This document shows, piece by piece, positions 5,133 to 5,705 of a DNA stretch of 5,705 nt; position 1 is the first letter of the stretch, and every line of letters starts with the position of its first letter. A program made the position numbers and the translations under genes. Below the pieces are notes generated by a model. It saw only the letters and a list, made by a program, of their open reading frames with translations, made no database searches and was not told the DNA's origin. The stretch is from an uncultured Blautia sp. (GTDB taxonomy: Bacteria > Bacillota > Clostridia > Lachnospirales > Lachnospiraceae): NCBI GenBank assembly GCA_900541345.1, contig UQJE01000114.1:1-5705 (forward strand), written 5' to 3'.

Positions 5133-5183
5133 GAAAGCAGAAGACCTGCGGAGAGAGTTTACTCTGCGGGTCTTCTGCTTTCT
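5132..5183. terminator. Long hairpin, probable bidirectional terminator
   Basis: Arms 5132-5153 and 5162-5183 pair over 22 bp with two G-U wobbles and an eight-base loop. The left arm begins at the last base of the TAA stop of the 4701 gene. The plus-strand side has only TTTCT inside the base of the stem and no free U-run after it. The minus-strand side is followed by TATAAATATTC, moderately U-rich. It sits between two convergent genes and most likely ends both transcripts. Confidence 0.7.
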
Positions 5184-5209
5184 GGAACAAAATAGGAAAG
5201 CTTGAAGGA

Positions 5210-5705
5210 TTACTGTAAATGGTGCGTTTCAACAGAAAAATGAAAATCAGGATTTTGTTCAGAAGAGGCTAAAAGGCTGCCGATTTCTATAGTGAAACCC
5301 GGGATGAGGCTTTTGCATCGTATTAGCTGACAGCCCCAGGGCGTGTCGTGTTCTAAGGGAGTAAAAGCACATCCGTTTTCAGAAACTGCATTTCCGAATA
5401 ATGTAACAGATGGAGAAGCCGGATGAACATGTCCGCTTAGAATCAGAGGACATCTTTTGGTCATGTTTTTTAAGGTACAGGAGGGTGTTACAAGATGAGG
5501 GGGATGATGCATAATAAGAACGCTGTTTTCCGGAAGGGTATAAGGGGCTGTGTTTGTAAGAACAGCGTGATCGCACAAGTCAGGAGTGGTCTGTGTGCAT
5601 GTATTAATAGAAAAAAATGAAATTCCGTTTATACAAAGGCTGCGTTCCGCAATTCCCAAACGTTTTACAAATTTTTTATATTGTCCGAAAGAGTTCTGAG
5701 AGTGC
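5210..5705 (-). CDS. Calcineurin-like metallophosphoesterase, C-terminal part
   Basis: This is the C-terminal part of a metal-dependent phosphoesterase; the open frame runs off the right edge, starting there with HSQNSFGQYKKF. About 165 residues are visible. The metal-binding signature of the superfamily is present in its second half: VLIMHHPP (histidine pair encoded at 5504-5509) and LSGHVHP (GHxH encoded near 5423-5434), followed by beta-rich segments that usually close the fold. The first-half motifs (DxH, GDxxD, GNHD) would lie beyond the window. A TTG at 5659 could be read as a start, but the frame stays open and family-like upstream of it and the protein would then lack half its metal ligands, so it is treated as internal. 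Substrate is unknown; the family includes nucleotide and phosphodiester hydrolases. Eight cysteines in the last 149 residues are more than usual but not diagnostic. Confidence 0.82.
   Translation of the reverse strand, partial: HSQNSFGQYKKFVKRLGIAERSLCINGISFFSINTCTQTTPDLCDHAVLTNTAPYTLPENSVLIMHHPPHLVTPSCTLKNMTKRCPLILSGHVHPASPSVTLFGNAVSENGCAFTPLEHDTPWGCQLIRCKSLIPGFTIEIGSLLASSEQNPDFHFSVETHHLQ

Overview
This window looks like a chromosomal stretch of an endospore-forming Clostridia species, most likely Lachnospiraceae-like. The evidence is a spoIIGA-sigE pair, a moderately AT-rich base composition, strong AGGAG-type ribosome sites and protein sequences typical of gut Clostridia. The placement is by recognition of sequence style, not by a search. 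No mobile element, CRISPR array, tRNA or rRNA was seen, and no gene-free stretch reaches 300 bases.

Layout. (1) Bases 1-81 hold the terminator of aroE. (2) aroE (shikimate dehydrogenase, minus strand, start 951) and aroD (type I 3-dehydroquinate dehydratase, plus strand, start 1039) are divergent. Their 87-bp gap holds a near-consensus aroE promoter that runs into the aroD leader. Together they carry out two consecutive steps of the shikimate pathway. (3) Bases 1807-1953 hold a compact control region for the sporulation operon: Spo0A-box-like sites, TTGACA and TATAAT hexamers set 21 bp apart, and an inverted repeat that includes the spoIIGA Shine-Dalgarno. (4) spoIIGA (membrane aspartic protease) and sigE (pro-sigma-E) follow, 12 bp apart, and end at a strong bidirectional terminator. 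The sigG gene that often follows sigE is not in the gap and no plus-strand gene follows directly. (5) A minus-strand RluA-family pseudouridine synthase (start 4579) is divergent from a small all-helical protein of unknown function (4701-5132), with a palindrome over the shared promoter region. (6) A long hairpin separates the latter from the C-terminal part of a minus-strand calcineurin-like metallophosphoesterase that runs off the right edge.

How the genes work together. The sporulation pair is the functional core: SpoIIGA would remove the pro-sequence of sigma-E in the mother cell, and the upstream region has the layout expected for Spo0A-P activation. The other genes appear to be housekeeping or uncharacterised genes with their own promoters and terminators. 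I do not see a convincing undescribed multi-gene system. The most interesting signals are regulatory: the spoIIG control region and its Shine-Dalgarno-sequestering repeat, the divergent overlapping promoters, and the unusual sigma-E pro-sequence.
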